This document shows, in pieces, positions 4,772 to 8,115 of a stretch of DNA of 8,115 nt. The position numbers and the translations under genes are program-made. Position 1 is the stretch's first letter, and each line of letters starts with the position of its first letter. The stretch spans positions 1 through 8,115 of the forward strand of contig DAOVYZ010000142.1 of the NCBI GenBank assembly GCA_030635365.1, given 5' to 3'. The DNA comes from Bacteroidales bacterium. GTDB taxonomy: Bacteria > Bacteroidota > Bacteroidia > Bacteroidales > UBA12077. Below the pieces are notes generated by a model. The model was not told where the DNA came from. It ran no database searches and saw nothing but the letters and a program-made list of their open reading frames with translations.

Positions 4772-7153
4772 TTGACCGTTTTTTTATTGGTAATTTTAAT
4801 TATACCAATAATAACTTTTTTTGTCCTACAAAGTAAAAAAATTCAAACATATATTACTCAGGAAATAGCCCAAGAAGTTTCTGAAAACCTTAATGCTAAA
4901 TTTGAAGTTGAATCGGTAGGCTTTAGATTTTTTAACCGTGTAGTTTTAAATAATGTTTATATTGAGGATCAGTTAAAAGATACATTGTTTTATTCCAAGG
5001 AAGTAATATGTTACCTGAAAAAATTTAATAGAAAAGACAAAAAGATAGATATTACAAAAGTTAATTTACTAAATGCGAGAATCTACCTTCATAAATTTGA
5101 CACTTTACAACCTATAAATATGAGGTTTGGTAAGGCAGATACAGTACAAATTGATACTATCCCTCAAGAAAAATCCAACTGGCAAATTTCTTTTAAAAAC
5201 ATTGAAATGCACCAATCTGTCTTCCGGTTCAAATCAATTCGAAAAAGGCATAAAGCTTCCGGAGTAATAAACTTCAATGACCTTGTATGCTATATCGATG
5301 ATCTTGATATAAGAAATTTTAGCATAAAAGATGGTACTGTTAATTTTTATACAAAAAAATTAAAATTTAAAGAAAAAGAAGGATTCTATGCATATAATGT
5401 AAAATTCAACATGAGTATTGGAAAGAAACATATGATTTTTCGAAATGTTAAAATCAGAACACCCTACTCATATATAAACTCCGATTCACTCTGCTTTTAT
5501 CACAATAACTTTGATGAGTACCAACAATTTGCCAAAAATATAAGACTAGATTTAGCATTTCAAGAATCAAACATTAGTTTCTCAGATATTGGTTATTTCT
5601 CTGGAATATTTAAAAACATAAATTTAAATACTGTTCTTTCAGGCAGGGTATATAGTAAACTGAGTACGTTTAAAGGTAAAAATGTAATGTTTCGGGTTGG
5701 TGAACAAACAGAACTAATAACTGATTTCAGTTTAAATGGGCTTCCCAATCACAAACAAATGTTTATGTATATTGATTTTAAGAAGTTGGTAACATGTGCT
5801 AAAGATTTTGATATAATTAATAGATTTATAAATAATAAGGAATTCGCATTCCCAGAAAGTTTTAATAAACTTGGGAGTATTAACTACAAGGGTAACTTTG
5901 CAGGTTTTTATGATGATTTTGTAACATACGGGAAGCTAACCTCAGACTTGGGAAGTATCTCAACTGACCTTTACTTACGCCCTGACACATCACAAAGCCT
6001 TGCTTTTAGTGGAAACTTAAAAACCAGTAATTTCCAAATAGGAGAATTGGTTGAAGGAACAGAAAGAATAGGCAAAATTAGTATGGATGCCCAGATTAAT
6101 GGTTCATCAAAAGGAAAAAAGTCTGTACAAGCTACAACTGACGGGATAATACATAATATTGAGATTAATAATTATAACTACCAAAATATAATAATCGATG
6201 GTTACCTAACCGAAAAAACGTATGATGGATATTTAAATATATCTGACCCGAATATAGTTATTGATTTTAGTGGTGGAATTGACTTTTCAGAGCAAATACC
6301 TGAATTCAATTTTAAGGCGAGTGTCCCCAAAGCTAATTTATATGGACTTAATATAGATACTAAAGACACTACCTCAAATCTTTCATTTGATTTAGATGCT
6401 AATTTTGTTGGAATAAATTTAGACAATGTAATTGGAGAAATAAACTTCTCAAATGCCAAGCTAATAAAGTTTAATGAAGAAATGGGATTTGATACTTTAA
6501 AGTTTATTTCAAAACAATATGCAGATACTCATAGGGTAGAACTTAAGTCTGATTATATAGATGCGTTTTTGACTGGAACATATAAATCCAACTCTCTTTT
6601 ACAATCAATTAAAAATACCTGGTTTAATTATCTCCCTGCACTTATAAATGAATCCACTGACACTTTGACTCTTAAATATAACAATGATTTATCTTTAAAT
6701 GTATCGCTAAAGAAAACTGAAATCATTAGCAGGTTTTTCCTGCCAAATGTACAACTTAGTGATAGCTCCACACTGAATTTAAAATATAATGCTAAACAAG
6801 GGCAGTTAATCTTAAAAGCATATGCGAATAAATTAAATTATAATAATCACACATTTAACAATTTGTCCTTTACAACATTCTCTAATGATAGTCTATTTAC
6901 AATTTTAACTAAATGCAATAGCTTTTTACTAAACAATTATTTTACTCTCGATAATTTTAAAACAACTTCTATAACACATAATAACAACATTGATCTAAAA
7001 ATTGATTGGAGTAATATGGACACTGTCAATTACGAGGGTAAAATCTTATCATCAACTTTAATTGATCAAAAAAAAACCTTACGGAACACCTTCTTTTACT
7101 ATAACAGTATTGCCTTCTCAAGTCATTGTAAAAGATTCTTTGTGGTATATTAA
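4772..7153 (+). CDS. tamB: TamB-family (AsmA/DUF490) outer-membrane biogenesis protein, N-terminal part, ends at a frameshift
   Basis: This is the first 793 residues, counted from TTG, of a long TamB-like protein. TamB homologues are inner-membrane-anchored, beta-rich proteins that span the periplasm and support outer-membrane protein assembly and/or lipid transport. A signal-anchor helix lies at about 2-20, followed by the AsmA-like N-terminus: VESVGFRFFNRVVLNNVYIE (46-65), then DQLKDTLFYSKEV, the 'ieDq..DTLly' pattern of Bacteroidota members. After that come hundreds of residues of repetitive beta-strand sequence with no catalytic motif. Family-like sequence stops at about residue 765. The last 28 residues, after 7076, are out-of-frame translation (rich in F, Y, S, R, ending FFVVY). 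The conventional start is TTG 4772, but ATT 4751 gives a better N-terminus. It is divergent from tsaD. Bacteroidota members are usually about 1,450-1,700 residues, so this open frame alone is roughly half a protein. Confidence 0.85.
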   Translation: MTVFLLVILIIPIITFFVLQSKKIQTYITQEIAQEVSENLNAKFEVESVGFRFFNRVVLNNVYIEDQLKDTLFYSKEVICYLKKFNRKDKKIDITKVNLLNARIYLHKFDTLQPINMRFGKADTVQIDTIPQEKSNWQISFKNIEMHQSVFRFKSIRKRHKASGVINFNDLVCYIDDLDIRNFSIKDGTVNFYTKKLKFKEKEGFYAYNVKFNMSIGKKHMIFRNVKIRTPYSYINSDSLCFYHNNFDEYQQFAKNIRLDLAFQESNISFSDIGYFSGIFKNINLNTVLSGRVYSKLSTFKGKNVMFRVGEQTELITDFSLNGLPNHKQMFMYIDFKKLVTCAKDFDIINRFINNKEFAFPESFNKLGSINYKGNFAGFYDDFVTYGKLTSDLGSISTDLYLRPDTSQSLAFSGNLKTSNFQIGELVEGTERIGKISMDAQINGSSKGKKSVQATTDGIIHNIEINNYNYQNIIIDGYLTEKTYDGYLNISDPNIVIDFSGGIDFSEQIPEFNFKASVPKANLYGLNIDTKDTTSNLSFDLDANFVGINLDNVIGEINFSNAKLIKFNEEMGFDTLKFISKQYADTHRVELKSDYIDAFLTGTYKSNSLLQSIKNTWFNYLPALINESTDTLTLKYNNDLSLNVSLKKTEIISRFFLPNVQLSDSSTLNLKYNAKQGQLILKAYANKLNYNNHTFNNLSFTTFSNDSLFTILTKCNSFLLNNYFTLDNFKTTSITHNNNIDLKIDWSNMDTVNYEGKILSSTLIDQKKTLRNTFFYYNSIAFSSHCKRFFVVY

Positions 7154-8115
7154 TAAATCAATAATTAAAATTGATACGACTTCATATGCTATCAATAATT
7201 TTAAAATGAATCATGGCAATCAATATTTTGATGTAAATGGCAAAATCTCCGAGAATCCTGAGGATACATTATTCTTCGATTTCAGGGATTTAAATTTAGG
7301 CCACATTAATGCTATTACAAAGAAAAACAAACTGGAATTTGAGGGTAAAATTAATGGGAAAGCTAATTTTTCAAGCATTTATAACAACCCGCTATTCTAT
7401 GCTAATATTGAAATTGATAACCTTATATTAAACAAAGAACAATTCGGCTATACTCAAATATTTAGCCGATGGATTGATCAAAATAAAGCCATTCAGTTAG
7501 AAGCATCGACATTATACGATGACAAAAGAACCGTTAATGTGTCTGGCAACTATTATCCAAATGAAGATAATATTCAATTCAATATCATTTTAGATAAATT
7601 AGGACTTCATGTTTTAAATCCGTATCTAAACAGTTTTGCATCTAACGTAGAAGGAGTAAGTGACGGAACGGTTTTAGTCACCGGATCATTAAAACAACCC
7701 AAATTCAATGGGACATTATATATGCAGGATGCTGCGATGACAATTGATTACCTGAAAACACGTTACACTTTCACAACTGAGACTAGGGTTGAGAATAATT
7801 CTTTAGTGTTTACAAATGTCGACGCATTTGACTCTTTTGATAACAAAGGAATTATTAACGGTTTTGTAAAATTTGGCCCTGAAAAGGATATCAGTTTTAA
7901 TTTTAACATCGATGCAAATAAAATACACACATTAAATACAACAATTATAGATAATCAATCATTCTATGGTACTGCATTTTTGTCCGGAATAGTTGATATT
8001 GATGGCAACAGAGGTAATACATTTGTTAATATATCGGCTAAAACCGAGAAAAATACAAAGATTAATATTCCGGTAACTCACCATCAAACTGAGAACGAAT
8101 CAAACTTTATCAGAT
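7062..8115 (+). CDS. tamB: TamB-family protein, continuation in the shifted frame, partial at the window edge
   Basis: This frame opens after a TAA at 7059-7061 and stays open to the end of the window, about 350 codons. It has no start of its own at the family-like beginning. From 7077 it reads PYGTPSFTITVLPSQVIVKD and then SLWYINKS. The 'vkDslW' pattern is a hallmark of Bacteroidota TamB-like proteins. Further on, DGTVLVTGSLKQPKFNGTLY (7662-7721) and AAMTIDYLKTRYTF (7731-7772) match the usual 'G.v.v.G....p.l.G.l.l.da...vdyl.t.Y.f' pattern. LNTTIIDNQSFYGTAFLSG (7932-7988) matches the 'LNTt..dN..fYGta..sG' pattern. The C-terminal TamB core and stop codon lie beyond the window. Codon and base use match the upstream part. 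It is the same gene as 4772-7153, displaced by one base. Confidence 0.88.
   Translation, partial: MIKKKPYGTPSFTITVLPSQVIVKDSLWYINKSIIKIDTTSYAINNFKMNHGNQYFDVNGKISENPEDTLFFDFRDLNLGHINAITKKNKLEFEGKINGKANFSSIYNNPLFYANIEIDNLILNKEQFGYTQIFSRWIDQNKAIQLEASTLYDDKRTVNVSGNYYPNEDNIQFNIILDKLGLHVLNPYLNSFASNVEGVSDGTVLVTGSLKQPKFNGTLYMQDAAMTIDYLKTRYTFTTETRVENNSLVFTNVDAFDSFDNKGIINGFVKFGPEKDISFNFNIDANKIHTLNTTIIDNQSFYGTAFLSGIVDIDGNRGNTFVNISAKTEKNTKINIPVTHHQTENESNFIR
7068..7076 (+). other. Run of nine A at the frame switch in the TamB-family gene
   Basis: The run C-AAAAAAAAA-CC sits where family-like protein sequence changes frame. Upstream codons read GAT CAA AAA AAA and downstream codons read CCT TAC GGA. Deleting one A joins them as DQKKPYGTPSF, with no other change needed. 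It is the longest homopolymer I see in coding sequence of this window; other coding runs reach seven. Confidence 0.85.

Noticed and set aside
6202..6459. An 85-codon minus-strand frame
   Set aside because: It is antisense to uninterrupted TamB-family coding sequence and has no recognisable features.
7077..7153. The C-terminal tail of the frame that starts at 4772, as a genuine shortened TamB end
   Set aside because: The overlapping alternative frame carries the conserved VKDSLW-type sequence, so the tail is an artefact of the frameshift.
1..8115. A new defence, mobile or biosynthetic system
   Set aside because: No transposase, integrase, nuclease, toxin-antitoxin pair, CRISPR repeat or biosynthetic enzyme is visible. 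The genes are mainly housekeeping and membrane functions.

Overview
The window is AT-rich DNA with almost no Shine-Dalgarno sequences. It carries a TsaD gene divergent from a long TamB-family gene of the type seen in Bacteroidota, so it most likely comes from an AT-rich Bacteroidota (Bacteroidales-like) genome or metagenome contig. I see no rRNA, tRNA, CRISPR array, transposase or phage gene, and no convincing new multi-gene system. The interest lies in the gene structures and a few intergenic repeats.

Layout. Positions 1-280 hold no gene I can support, but contain a perfect 13-bp inverted repeat at 66-98. A six-pass membrane protein is encoded on the minus strand (281-1135). Divergent from it, across a 138-bp gap with an inverted repeat and a tandem 8-bp repeat, is a two-TM protein with a Cache-like extracytoplasmic sensor domain and no output domain (1274-2269). 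An MFS transporter follows on the plus strand (2380-3606). It converges on tsaD (3661-4677, minus), and a GC-rich hairpin lies between the two stop codons. Divergent from tsaD is the TamB-family gene, which runs off the right edge.

The TamB gene is broken. The plus-strand reading frame from 4772 ends at 7153 after about 28 residues that do not resemble the family. Typical TamB sequence continues in another frame from about 7077 to the window end, with no ATG needed. The switch maps to a run of nine A at 7068-7076. Removing one A joins the two halves into one continuous protein of more than 1,100 residues. This could be a sequencing error, a real frameshift mutation, or a site of transcriptional slippage. 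The same gene also seems to start at an ATT codon (4751) rather than the first conventional start (TTG, 4772).

Functionally the genes are mostly independent. TsaD makes the t6A37 tRNA modification in the cytoplasm. TamB spans the periplasm and serves outer-membrane biogenesis. The MFS protein exports or imports an unknown solute. The Cache-like protein upstream of the MFS gene could sense a ligand, but its partner is not visible here.
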